A stretch of 64,000 nt of DNA. Origin: Labilibaculum euxinicum (GTDB taxonomy: Bacteria; Bacteroidota; Bacteroidia; Bacteroidales; Marinifilaceae). Shown one piece after another: positions 8,929 to 18,400 of the stretch. Below the pieces are notes generated by a model. It was not told where the DNA came from. It searched no databases and was given only the letters and a program-made list of their open reading frames with translations. Numbering within the stretch: position 1 is the stretch's first letter; each line of letters starts with the position of its first letter. Made by a program: the position numbers and the translations under genes. Where the stretch lies: assembly GCF_009795715.1 (NCBI RefSeq), contig NZ_WTCR01000008.1, forward strand, positions 182,787 through 246,786, given 5' to 3'.

Positions 8929-11457
8929 TTAGTACAGTAGTGTAACATTTCCGCGCTTTTGTACAGAACTACCATCAAGGAAGGTCACTTGCAGGAAGAA
9001 AACATAAACATCCATATCTTGTTTTACTCCACGATAGGTACCATCCCATCCTACATCTTGTCTGTTCGATTGAAAGATTTTATGTCCTAATCGGTTATAA
9101 ACAATCAAATTCATTGAACCTATATTGTTACCCCGAACAAACAGAACATCGTTTTTACCATCTCCATTTGGAGAGAATCCGCTGGCTAATCCAACAAATT
9201 GATCACCTTCCGGATAAATTACATTTATCGTATCCCTTCCCATACAACTCTGTTGATTGGTTACTTCAACCCAATATTCTCCGGCCTGACTCACATTTAT
9301 AGTCTGAGAAATATCATCTGTTGACCAACGGTAGAAACTACCATTATTTTCAGCATCAAGAGTTACATTTTCTCCGGTTTGAACAATAAGGTCTTCACCA
9401 AGATCCACAATAGGAGAAGGATTAACCGTTAATTCGATACAATCTCCTTCTGTATTACCAAATGGATCCGTTACATCAACACAATATTTACCTGATTGAT
9501 TGACAAGGATTCCCTTTTCAGTTGACTCTGACGGTATCCATTTATAAATAGGATCAGAAGTAAATGTTCTATCAATAATTGGTTCAAGATACACTCTGTC
9601 ACCCTCACAAATCTGAATATCACCACCTAAATCTACAGAGAATTTATGACCGTCTTTTCTAACAACACTAATATCATCTGTATTATAACATGAGTATTCA
9701 TCTGTAACCTTCACAGAATATACATTTTCCTCACTTACCGATATTGTCTGGGTTGACTCTCCGGAACTCCATTCGTAAACCAAACCTGATCCTGAAACTC
9801 CTGCATCCAAAGTCGTGGTTTCACCATCGTATAATGTGATATCTCCACCTAAATCAACAATTGGTAAAGCATGCACAATTACTTCAATTTCATCGGTTTT
9901 TTCATTGCCTTCATCATCTCTTACCGTTACCGAGTAAATTCCGGACTCACTCACGGTAAGTGTTGAGGTTCCTGCTCCATTTGACCATAGGTAAGCATAG
10001 TTTTGCGAGATGCTTGGATTTGGATTTAGAATCACTTCTTCCCCATCACAAATATTCTTGTCGGCACCCAAATCAATAGCAAATACATCACTTGCGCTGC
10101 TTATAATAATTTCATCAGTTCCAACACAACCATTTAAGCTGGTTACATTAACACTATACGTATTGCTGTTATTCACGCTTATGGTCTGACTTGTCTCTCC
10201 TGTCGACCAAGAATAGGTTAATCCCGGATTTCCTGCATCCAACACCTTTGTTTCAGCATCAGCCAATTCGTAATCCGCTCCCAAATCAACAACCGGAGCT
10301 GTTAACACATTAACATTTACTGTTGCCGATGATGATTTACCTGTTTCGGAATCAGTTGCTGTAACAGAATATGTTCCCGTCTCAGTTACGGATAATGAAG
10401 AACCTGTTGATCCATCTGACCATAGGTAAGTATAAGTTCCATCAAAGTCGATGGCCGGAGTTAAAGCTGCAGTCTCTCCTTCACAAATTTGAATATCTCC
10501 ACCCAAACTAACTACGAAAGATTCAACAACACTAATAGCTGCATAAATTGTATCTCCGGCACAATCAAAAGCTGTACGCTCCAACAATTTTATCTGATAA
10601 TCTCCAGGCGTATTTCCCCATTGAACATCAAAACTTAATTCACTATGGAACTTATCGCTTAGCTTCTTCGTCTTTTCATTTAGGACTGTTGCTCCGCCTG
10701 GAACAAAAAGTTCATAATTTTCATTCTTCTCGATGGTTGCAGTATAAGACTGAATTGTTCCAGCCTGAATTACCGGAGCATAATCACCAAATAAAGTATT
10801 TGGTAAAGCCATTACATCAACCTCCAAAGTTTGATTAGCAAGATCTTCTGTTACCGGTATTCCTGATAAAGTCTTCGCCTCAACTAATAAAATCTCCGCT
10901 CTGTGTGTTTTACCCGTTGTATTTGGAATTTCAAGTTCAAACTCAAAAGTATTCACATACAGTTCCTCTGCTCCAACAGGCATTACTGCAGGTGCACGAT
11001 CGACTGAAATTTTAAATGTCCATGGTTTAGGACCATTATAATTAACGGTAATATTCACTTTCCCATTTGCATCTCCGCCATTATTTGCAGAACAAACATA
11101 GGGTACTTCTAAATCATCAAACTCAGCGGTTGGAGCTGCGCCATCAACTACCACGATCATGGTTAAAGGATCACCAAAACAATGTGTCCCTAAATCCTCC
11201 GGATATACTTTCACCTCATAATCACCTTCGTTAGCGAATACATAATCACCGGATTCAAATGTTTTTGATGCAAGATATGCTACTGAACCGCTAGATGTAT
11301 GTGTTACTGACCAATGATATTCATAGCCAGTAACTTCATCCACCTTAAAATTAAGTGTTGTTCCCTTAACCACATACTGCTGTGCCACAACAGCCCATCC
11401 TCCCAAAAGGATGGCTATTGCAGTAAGCAGTGTTTTATGTAGTAAGGTTTTCAACAT
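8929..11457 (-). CDS. Ig-repeat surface protein with T9SS type B sorting domain
   Basis: An 842-residue exported protein (signal peptide to about VVAQ, residue 25). The final 88 residues (from FSPNGDGKND through YNRLGHKIF to the end) are the gliding-motility-associated/CHU_C type B T9SS domain. Before it are six Ig/PKD-like repeats of about 75 residues in two alternating forms (VDLGGDIQICEG type and VVDLGADYELADAET type). The first 210 residues resemble the five small proteins upstream, with W49, Cys93, Cys122 and an ending near MALPNTLFGDY. A second A-like module follows at about 215-310 (VQWGNTPGDYQIKLLERTAF). It is the seventh gene of the cluster. Known: such C-terminal domains direct export through T9SS. 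Inferred: it is the cell-bound base of a filament. Confidence 0.9.
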   Translation of the reverse strand: MLKTLLHKTLLTAIAILLGGWAVVAQQYVVKGTTLNFKVDEVTGYEYHWSVTHTSSGSVAYLASKTFESGDYVFANEGDYEVKVYPEDLGTHCFGDPLTMIVVVDGAAPTAEFDDLEVPYVCSANNGGDANGKVNITVNYNGPKPWTFKISVDRAPAVMPVGAEELYVNTFEFELEIPNTTGKTHRAEILLVEAKTLSGIPVTEDLANQTLEVDVMALPNTLFGDYAPVIQAGTIQSYTATIEKNENYELFVPGGATVLNEKTKKLSDKFHSELSFDVQWGNTPGDYQIKLLERTAFDCAGDTIYAAISVVESFVVSLGGDIQICEGETAALTPAIDFDGTYTYLWSDGSTGSSLSVTETGTYSVTATDSETGKSSSATVNVNVLTAPVVDLGADYELADAETKVLDAGNPGLTYSWSTGETSQTISVNNSNTYSVNVTSLNGCVGTDEIIISSASDVFAIDLGADKNICDGEEVILNPNPSISQNYAYLWSNGAGTSTLTVSESGIYSVTVRDDEGNEKTDEIEVIVHALPIVDLGGDITLYDGETTTLDAGVSGSGLVYEWSSGESTQTISVSEENVYSVKVTDEYSCYNTDDISVVRKDGHKFSVDLGGDIQICEGDRVYLEPIIDRTFTSDPIYKWIPSESTEKGILVNQSGKYCVDVTDPFGNTEGDCIELTVNPSPIVDLGEDLIVQTGENVTLDAENNGSFYRWSTDDISQTINVSQAGEYWVEVTNQQSCMGRDTINVIYPEGDQFVGLASGFSPNGDGKNDVLFVRGNNIGSMNLIVYNRLGHKIFQSNRQDVGWDGTYRGVKQDMDVYVFFLQVTFLDGSSVQKRGNVTLLY

Positions 11458-11504
11458 CTAATTTTATTCTTTTAATTATTTAAATAAAACTTCTAAACTA
11501 AGCT

Positions 11505-12209
11505 CTAGTTAAGTGTAATAGTACCTGAAATAACTGGCTTACCATGAACAGTAACACTTCTTGTGTTATCAGCAAGATCAGTATCAACAGCAACAGTTCC
11601 ATTATCAGCAGTTTTTGCACTTATCAATTGAATGCTTACTGTTTGATCACCAGCAGTTAGATTTTCAAAATCTGAAATTGACAATTGTCCTGTTAAAGGA
11701 GTTGCGTCACCTGCAGTACCCATTGTAACCACCTTAGTTTCTTTTGAATTATCAATAGCAGTAATCTCATATGTCAATTCGAATGGAGCTACACCACCGG
11801 TGAATACAACATCGAAATCGCTAACTGTTAAAGTACCACCCAATAATGGAGAACAACTTACAACTGCATCATTTGCAGGTAAATTAGCAAACATTACAGA
11901 AGCTGCACCAACAACTAAAACCTGAGATGTTCTTGTTTCAGTCAAACAGCCATTTGCATCAGTCCCAAAAACTGTTACATCATATGTTCCCGCAACATCC
12001 CAAATCAGTGTCATAGAATTTCCTGTTTGCGCAACCAGATCAGTGCTGGTACCACCTGTTGTAGCCCAAGTATAAGTCACTCCTGCAACAGGATCAACAT
12101 TATAAGTATGAGATGTGTTAATAGTTACAGTTTGATCCTGTGCACTAACAGTTCCTGCAAATGCAATTAAGCTGATAAATAGCAAGCCAAATATTTTAGT
12201 CAGTTTCAT
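11505..12209 (-). CDS. Secreted A/B two-domain paralog 5
   Basis: A 234-residue protein. The signal peptide ends near TVSAQ (residue 24). Domain A (about 25-102) contains YTWATTGG, LIWDVAGTYDVTV and Cys88. Domain B (about 105-234) contains Cys119. Only these two cysteines remain after the signal. The tail is HGKPVISGTITLN. It lacks both type A and type B T9SS C-terminal domains. It is the fifth of five paralogs in a row, 6 bases after the previous gene, and the next gene begins with the same fold. No database family is recalled with certainty. Domain A resembles PKD/Ig-like modules. Confidence 0.85.
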   Translation of the reverse strand: MKLTKIFGLLFISLIAFAGTVSAQDQTVTINTSHTYNVDPVAGVTYTWATTGGTSTDLVAQTGNSMTLIWDVAGTYDVTVFGTDANGCLTETRTSQVLVVGAASVMFANLPANDAVVSCSPLLGGTLTVSDFDVVFTGGVAPFELTYEITAIDNSKETKVVTMGTAGDATPLTGQLSISDFENLTAGDQTVSIQLISAKTADNGTVAVDTDLADNTRSVTVHGKPVISGTITLN

Positions 12210-12215
12210 AGTAGT

Positions 12216-12965
12216 TTAATTTAAATTTATGATCGATATTTTTGGTTTCTTATTAATTGTTCTTGTATGAATTTCTTTTTCTGTTACCACATTTAACGTA
12301 CCTCCATATTTATTGGTTGCACTCTTTATGGTAATAGTATTTATAGTGTCAATATTTTCATCTTCAATAACACCCGCTACATGGAGCATTTTATCTGCAA
12401 AATTTACAATTGCAGTTCGATCAGCAGAATCCCCATCTAAGCGATAGTTCACTGTAATCGGGTATTGTGATTCCGGCAATTGAGTACCTGAACCGAACAT
12501 TGCTACCATTTCTGTAGCAAATTGTGGATCTAAATCAGCACAATCGTCCGATGTTAGATCTTTAAAGGCAATAGTGGCTTCAGTACCAAATACCTCAACA
12601 GGTATGGCTCTTCGAGAAGAACAAAAATTAGTTCCTGCATTAAATTCCTCCACAATTGCGTAATATTTTCCTTCATTAAAAAAGGTAATGTCAACTTCTG
12701 CTTTTTCAAATTCTCCCCCAATAAATAAAAAGTCATCATCTCCTCCCAATCCATCATTATCCGCCAATAAAGCGTCTTTTTGATCTGTCCAGTTGTTCAC
12801 CTTATAAACATTCCATTCATAAGTATTCCCAACATGATCAGTAATAGTAAGTTTATGCGTACTACCAGGCAATATTACATACGGACTCTGTGCCTTAGCT
12901 GAAGCCAAAGCCATCATTGTAAATACAATGACAATCAGAATTCTATGTAGTATACCTTTAAACAA
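12216..12965 (-). CDS. Secreted A/B two-domain paralog 4
   Basis: 249 residues from a TTG start; no ATG occurs before the end of the hydrophobic signal (ending near SAKAQ, residue 26), and an upstream in-frame TAG closes the frame. Domain A shares DHVGNTYEWNVY with paralog 3 (DHVGNTYTWAVY), so these two are the closest pair. Cys115 and Cys142 are the conserved cysteines, and the tail is NKKPKISIINLN. It is more charged and less Thr-rich than its neighbours. A 26-base hairpin in the gap before this gene could set a different message level from the first three paralogs. Confidence 0.82.
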   Translation of the reverse strand: MFKGILHRILIVIVFTMMALASAKAQSPYVILPGSTHKLTITDHVGNTYEWNVYKVNNWTDQKDALLADNDGLGGDDDFLFIGGEFEKAEVDITFFNEGKYYAIVEEFNAGTNFCSSRRAIPVEVFGTEATIAFKDLTSDDCADLDPQFATEMVAMFGSGTQLPESQYPITVNYRLDGDSADRTAIVNFADKMLHVAGVIEDENIDTINTITIKSATNKYGGTLNVVTEKEIHTRTINKKPKISIINLN

Positions 12966-12991
12966 ATCTTTCTATTTTTATGTTTGAATTA

Positions 12992-13017
12992 CCTTCCCGA
13001 ACCTTAGTTCGGGAAGG
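12992..13017 (-). promoter_or_regulatory. Intra-operon hairpin without T-tract
   Basis: Perfect 11-bp stem CCTTCCCGAAC / GTTCGGGAAGG with a CTTA loop between paralogs 3 and 4. No run of Ts follows on the minus strand, so it is unlikely to be a simple terminator. It could protect or process the upstream message. Confidence 0.55.
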
Positions 13018-13050
13018 ATTCTATATGTAAGTCAACAAACTTTACAATAT

Positions 13051-13911
13051 TTAGTCAATAGCAATCACACTAGTTTCAGGTGATGCTGTAATAACAAACG
13101 ATTCTGATGTATTATTGGTTAAATTAGTACCAGGCTCATTTGTATTTCCGGCTCCCGTTGTAATAAACGCATTTGAAGCAACCATGTTCAAGCTAATATC
13201 ATTAGCTGGAGAAACGCCCGGAGTATTATCTGTTACAACAGTCAATACAACTTTAGAAGTTCCCAATGCTACGGCTACGCTGGAACCAGTTACAGTACCA
13301 CCAGCTGATGAAGTAACAGTTGATGCTGCTGAAGTTGTGAAATCAAATCCCCATGCTCCAGTTGTCCAAGGCTGTCCGTCAGTATCCATTGAAACAGTAA
13401 AGTAACGAGTTGTAGAACCAAAATCATTCGTTGCATTATCAATTATTGCCCCACTACCACTATTACAATCAGTTAAAGCACCACCAGTAATAACAGCTCC
13501 TGCATTATCAGATGCAATAACTGCTAAATCAAGTGCACCAGCTGAAACCAAAATCTCCAAACGTCTTAAGGTTGTACAGGAACCAGCTAAATTAGCTTCC
13601 ATAACCTCTACAAAATATGTTTCAGCTTGTAACCATTGAATGTTTACAGTATTCGCATCTACACCTGCACCTGCACCTGCAGTCGTGAATAAGTAATCTG
13701 TTCCACTAACGGCTGGTGTTGTACCATCGTTTTGGTAAACAGCCCAGGTGTATGTATTTCCAACGTGATCTGCCAGATGCACATTACTACCATCAACATT
13801 TACTTTAAACTTATGAATAGAACCTACCGCGTGAGTTGCATCTTGTGCGTATGTTCCAAATGCAATTAAAGAAATTGCAAGAACCAGAGTTATTTTTAAT
13901 AATCTTTTCAT
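13051..13911 (-). CDS. Secreted A/B two-domain paralog 3
   Basis: 286 residues, the longest of the five. The signal peptide ends near TYAQ (residue 23). Domain A (about 24-125) contains DHVGNTYTWAVY and IQWLQAETYFVEVMEA with Cys112. Domain B (about 128-286) contains Cys149 and a WGFDF core. The tail is TASPETSVIAID. Composition is Ala/Thr/Gly/Asn-rich, typical of secreted beta proteins in this group. It is the third subunit-like gene, 28 bases after the previous one and followed by the hairpin at 12992-13017. Confidence 0.85.
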   Translation of the reverse strand: MKRLLKITLVLAISLIAFGTYAQDATHAVGSIHKFKVNVDGSNVHLADHVGNTYTWAVYQNDGTTPAVSGTDYLFTTAGAGAGVDANTVNIQWLQAETYFVEVMEANLAGSCTTLRRLEILVSAGALDLAVIASDNAGAVITGGALTDCNSGSGAIIDNATNDFGSTTRYFTVSMDTDGQPWTTGAWGFDFTTSAASTVTSSAGGTVTGSSVAVALGTSKVVLTVVTDNTPGVSPANDISLNMVASNAFITTGAGNTNEPGTNLTNNTSESFVITASPETSVIAID

Positions 13912-13939
13912 GATATATTAATTTTATCAGAGTTTACTA

Positions 13940-14749
13940 TTAGTCAGTTATAATACCTGTAGTTGCTGGAACAGCATTTACAGTATAAGTTGCTACATCA
14001 TTTGCTGCATTACTGTCAGGAGTTCCTAACTCATCTTTACCATTAGAAATAGTAAGAGCAATTGAGATATTTGGATCTTGTCCATTCACACCAGCAGTAT
14101 TCTTATTGGTATTGTATTCAACAGTAATTGTTTGAGATGCAGTATTCGCAGGAACATTAATTGTACCTGTTAAAGCAGCAACTCCATTTACAAGAACGCC
14201 AGTTACGTTATCTGATGTAGCAATATCGCTAACTGCATAATCAAACGACCATGTTTTAGCTATATCACCACCAGTCATACTAACTGTATATTCTCTTGAA
14301 GTTGTTCCAAATACATCATTCGAATTATCGCCATCAGCAGTAACATCTACAACCGGGTTAAATGCAGTAGCACAATCTGTTGCAGAAGTAACTAAAGCAG
14401 CTACAACATCAAATGTATTTGCAGTTACAGTAACTGAAATCTGACGGGTTGTAGGACAAGCCGGAGTAACATCTGTTCTTGTTTCAACTACTTGTAAAAT
14501 ATATGTACCAGCTAGTTTCCACTCTACATTTGCAGTAACACCATCCGTTGCGCCAATAAAGCTATACTCTGTTCCTGGAGTACCCGAAGTTACAGACCAA
14601 GCTAAGGTTGTGCCTGCAATACTACTTTTTGTAATAGTATATGTATGAGTTGATCCAGCATATGGAGTCGTACCCGTATTTTGTGCCTGAGTATTAGTAA
14701 TTAATAATACTCCTACGAAAACCATTAAAAGTTTTAAAAGAGATTTCAT
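13940..14749 (-). CDS. Secreted A/B two-domain paralog 2
   Basis: 269 residues. The signal peptide ends near TQAQ (residue 23). Domain A contains LAWSVTSGTPG and VEWKLAGTYILQVVET with Cys98. Domain B contains Cys126, YTVSMTGG and WSFDYAVS. The tail is NAVPATTGIITD. It is nearly the textbook version of the repeating plan and a good reference for aligning the others. 20 bases separate it from the preceding gene. Confidence 0.86.
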   Translation of the reverse strand: MKSLLKLLMVFVGVLLITNTQAQNTGTTPYAGSTHTYTITKSSIAGTTLAWSVTSGTPGTEYSFIGATDGVTANVEWKLAGTYILQVVETRTDVTPACPTTRQISVTVTANTFDVVAALVTSATDCATAFNPVVDVTADGDNSNDVFGTTSREYTVSMTGGDIAKTWSFDYAVSDIATSDNVTGVLVNGVAALTGTINVPANTASQTITVEYNTNKNTAGVNGQDPNISIALTISNGKDELGTPDSNAANDVATYTVNAVPATTGIITD

Positions 14750-14769
14750 ATCGTTTTATTTTATGCTAA

Positions 14770-15444
14770 TTAAAATGAAATATTACCCGTATTTGGCACA
14801 CCATAGATGGTTACATTATTTGTATCATCATCACCTGCTGGGTTACCAAAACTATCCTTAACGTCAGAAATTTGAACTTTAAATGTTTGATCGCTACCGT
14901 CAGCTGTATTAGCCAAAGAGATTACCAGATTATGTGTTCCTCCGGATACTGCAACATCATTTCCTGTAATTTCTGATGTCAAACCAACAGTTGTATAGTC
15001 GAAAGTCCAATCATTTGATCCATTTGTTTTCGTAAGAACAAAAGTAACATCTGTTGTTCCCGTTGATCCTGTAGCACAACTTGCAGCACTTGAAGCATCT
15101 GCAATAGCAACACTAAAATCTGCGTTAACAGTAACTGTTAAGGTTTTTGTTGTAGAACAATCAACTCCTGTATGGCTCTCTGTTTCTGTGAAAGTCATAT
15201 TGTAAGTACCTGGCTTCATCCATAAAACTGTAATTGAGCCTGAATTCAATGCTCCTGCAGTAATATTCCAATCTGTTCCTGAGGTACCTGATAGGGTCCA
15301 CAGTAAACCATTACTTCCACTTTCGGGAGTAACAGTATAAGCTTTGCTTTCTCCAACACTTCTTGTATCTGTCTGCGCCGAAGCTGCAAATCCAAGAAAA
15401 AGGAAAAAACATACGCTAAATAGTTTTGTAAAATTTGTTTTCAT
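14770..15444 (-). CDS. Secreted A/B two-domain paralog 1
   Basis: 224 residues, the shortest. The signal peptide ends near ASAQ (residue 24). Domain A contains LLWTLSGTSG and VLWMKPGTYNMTFTETE with Cys96. Domain B contains Cys123 and DWTFDYTTVG. The tail is YGVPNTGNISF, which ends one or two residues earlier than in the other paralogs. It is the first small gene after the giant adhesin gene, with 18 bases between them. Confidence 0.86.
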   Translation of the reverse strand: MKTNFTKLFSVCFFLFLGFAASAQTDTRSVGESKAYTVTPESGSNGLLWTLSGTSGTDWNITAGALNSGSITVLWMKPGTYNMTFTETESHTGVDCSTTKTLTVTVNADFSVAIADASSAASCATGSTGTTDVTFVLTKTNGSNDWTFDYTTVGLTSEITGNDVAVSGGTHNLVISLANTADGSDQTFKVQISDVKDSFGNPAGDDDTNNVTIYGVPNTGNISF

Positions 15445-15462
15445 GTTGACTATATTTAAAAT

Positions 15463-18400
15463 TTAATAAATTATTCCTGATGGTATTGGTTTATGATTAA
15501 CCGTAACCGTAAATGATTTCACATTTGAAATATTCCCACTAGCATCCAATACTCTAAAGTTAATCGTTGAGATTCCTTCAGGAAATTCAAACCCGGATGG
15601 ATCAGAAACTGAAGCTGCTCCTGTTGCTGCACTACCAAACGCATTTGCAAATGAAGAATCCGGTAATTGAATTCGATATTGAACAGTAAAACTTGTTGTG
15701 CAATTATCTGAATATCTAGTTGCTTGTATATCTAAGCCTGTAAATGATTTCACTTGAGGAATTACACTTTCATCTTCTGCGCAATCGATAATATTTAGAT
15801 CTGATAAATCAGTTAAAATTGGACTTGTTACATCATTAATTATTACATTCTGATTCACAACAATTGAATTTCCATTTCCATCATCAAAAGTCCATACTAT
15901 TACATGAGTTCCTTGAGTATTGTATGTTAAAGGATCACTTGTTGTTCCTGTCAAAACACCTGCACAATTATCTGTCGTAGTCGGTACTATGGCTGTTGCA
16001 GTACATTCTCCAATTACATCTGAAAGTATTGGAATTACAGGATCTGTTGTATCATTAATTACTACATTTTGAGTCTGTGTACTGGTATTTCCTGATCCGT
16101 CAGTATAAGTCCAAACTACAGTTTTTGATGCTGTAATCGGAAACGTTTCTGAATGTGTTCCGGTGATTGCTCCGTCACAGTTATCGGTTGCTGTTGGTGC
16201 TGTTAAGCTTGTTACTTCACACTGAGCTGTAACATCTGATAAACTTGCTGCGTCAGCTACAGGATCTGTTGTATCATTAATTACTACATTTTGAGTCTGT
16301 GTACTGGTATTTCCTGATCCGTCAGTATAAGTCCAAACTACAGTTTTTGATGCTGTAATCGGGAACGTTTCTGAATGTGTTCCGGTGATTGCTCCGTCAC
16401 AGTTATCGGTTGCTGTTGGTGCTGTTAAACTTGTTACTTCACACTGGGCTGTTACGTTTGGCAAAGATGCCAAATCAGCAACTGGTGCTTTATTATCGGC
16501 AATGATTACATTCTGATTCACAACAATTGAATTGCCATTGCCATCATCAAATGTCCAAGCAATTACGTGTGTTCCCTGAGTATTATAAGTTAATGCATCA
16601 CTTGTCGTTCCTGTAATTGTCCCAGCACATGCATCTGTTGTGGTTGGTACCGTTGCGGTAGCACCACATTCTCCTGTTACATCCACTAATGTTGGGGTTA
16701 ATGGATTGGTTACATCTTGAACCGTCACTGTTGCTGTGCATGTTGATACTTGAGAATTATTATCTGTTACCGTTAAAGTAACTGTGTTAGCTCCAATATT
16801 TGAGCAACTGAATGTACTTGGACTTACACTTAAATCTGAAATCCCTGAAGCATCGCTTGAGCCATTATCTATTTGTGCTGCTGTAATACTAGCATTACCA
16901 CTTACATCTAACTGAACCGTAATATCTTTACAGATTGCCGTTGGTGCTACATCATCTTCAACTGTTACTGTTGCATCACAAATAGATACATTACCGTTAT
17001 TATCCGTCACTGTTAATGTTACCGTATTTTCCCCAACATTAGCCACACCGAATGAGGTCATACTTGCAGTCATACTTAATATTCCACAGGCATCACTTGA
17101 TCCTCCATCAATATCACTGGCTACAATACTTGCATTTCCTGTTGCATCCAATTGAATTGTAATATCCTTACATATCGCTGTTGGTGCTGCATTATCTTCA
17201 ACAAAAACATTTGCACTACATGTTGAGGTATTCCCTGAATTATCTACAACTGTCAGTTCAACAGTGTTAGGAGATGATAATGGTAAAGATATATTTTGAT
17301 TAGGAATACCTGGCCCTTCAATTACTATGGTAGCATCAGTACAACCCAAAATCTCTGGTGTAATTGTTGCGCAATCAGAAGCACCCCTCCATGCATTTGT
17401 TGTCTCGACTGTTCCACTTCCACCACCGTTAGGCAAACTAAAAAAACCACCGCAACCCAAAGTTCCTTGTAGGGTATACAACCCTACTGGAATACCTGAA
17501 CCTGAGAAGCTTATATCATACCCAAGTGTTACGGTATAATTATAACCATAATCACAAGTAGTGCCAACAGGATTAACAGAAATAGGCCACACTTTTATAT
17601 TAACAGAATAACCATTACTTGAGGCTACAACCTGATTAGTAGAAACATCATCACAATTAAAATCTGTCTTTGATAATGACATTGACGCTATACCACAGTT
17701 ATCGCTTGATCCATTATCTATTTGTGCTGCTGTAATGCTAGCATTACCACTCGCATCTAACTGAATCGTTATATTTTTACAAATTGCCGTTGGATCTTCA
17801 TTATCGGTTACCGTTACACTTACAGCCAGACGACTTGAGCTCAAACAACCTGTTGTCGTATTTTCTGATTCGGCATAGTAAGTTGATCCGTTAACCAAAA
17901 CTTCGGTATCAGCCAAAGCAGTTCCTCCATTAGCTGCAGAATACCAATTAATAGTACTTCCTGATGGCGGTATTACACTTAAATCTGTCACAGTACTGGT
18001 ACTGCATAAGGATTGAGCTCCAGCCCCCGTTGGCTCTGCAGGCAAAGAATTAATCGTCAAATTTATTTCCGCACTTGTTACAAAACAGCCATTCTCATCT
18101 GTCACTTTTACTTTCACAACATCGCCATCAACAAATGCACCTGACGACAATTGATTGTCAGAAATACTATATTGGGCATTACTTACAAGAGGATTATCAT
18201 TCAAGTAAAATTCGTAAGTATAAGCTCCCGACCCTCCTGAAGCATCAGCAGTAACAGTAATTATCTCACCAATACAAACTGGGTTTTTATTTGAAGAAAG
18301 AGCCGCTACAACTTCATAAACATTAAATGACATATTACTTGTAACCAAATTCACATTCCCACACATATCTGCAATCCCCGAAGCTTCTATTTGAAGGCTT

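Noticed and set aside
13115..13405. Plus-strand open frame inside the paralog 3 gene
   Set aside because: Shadow of the Ala/Thr/Gly-rich minus-strand gene; no start signal and no folded-protein character.
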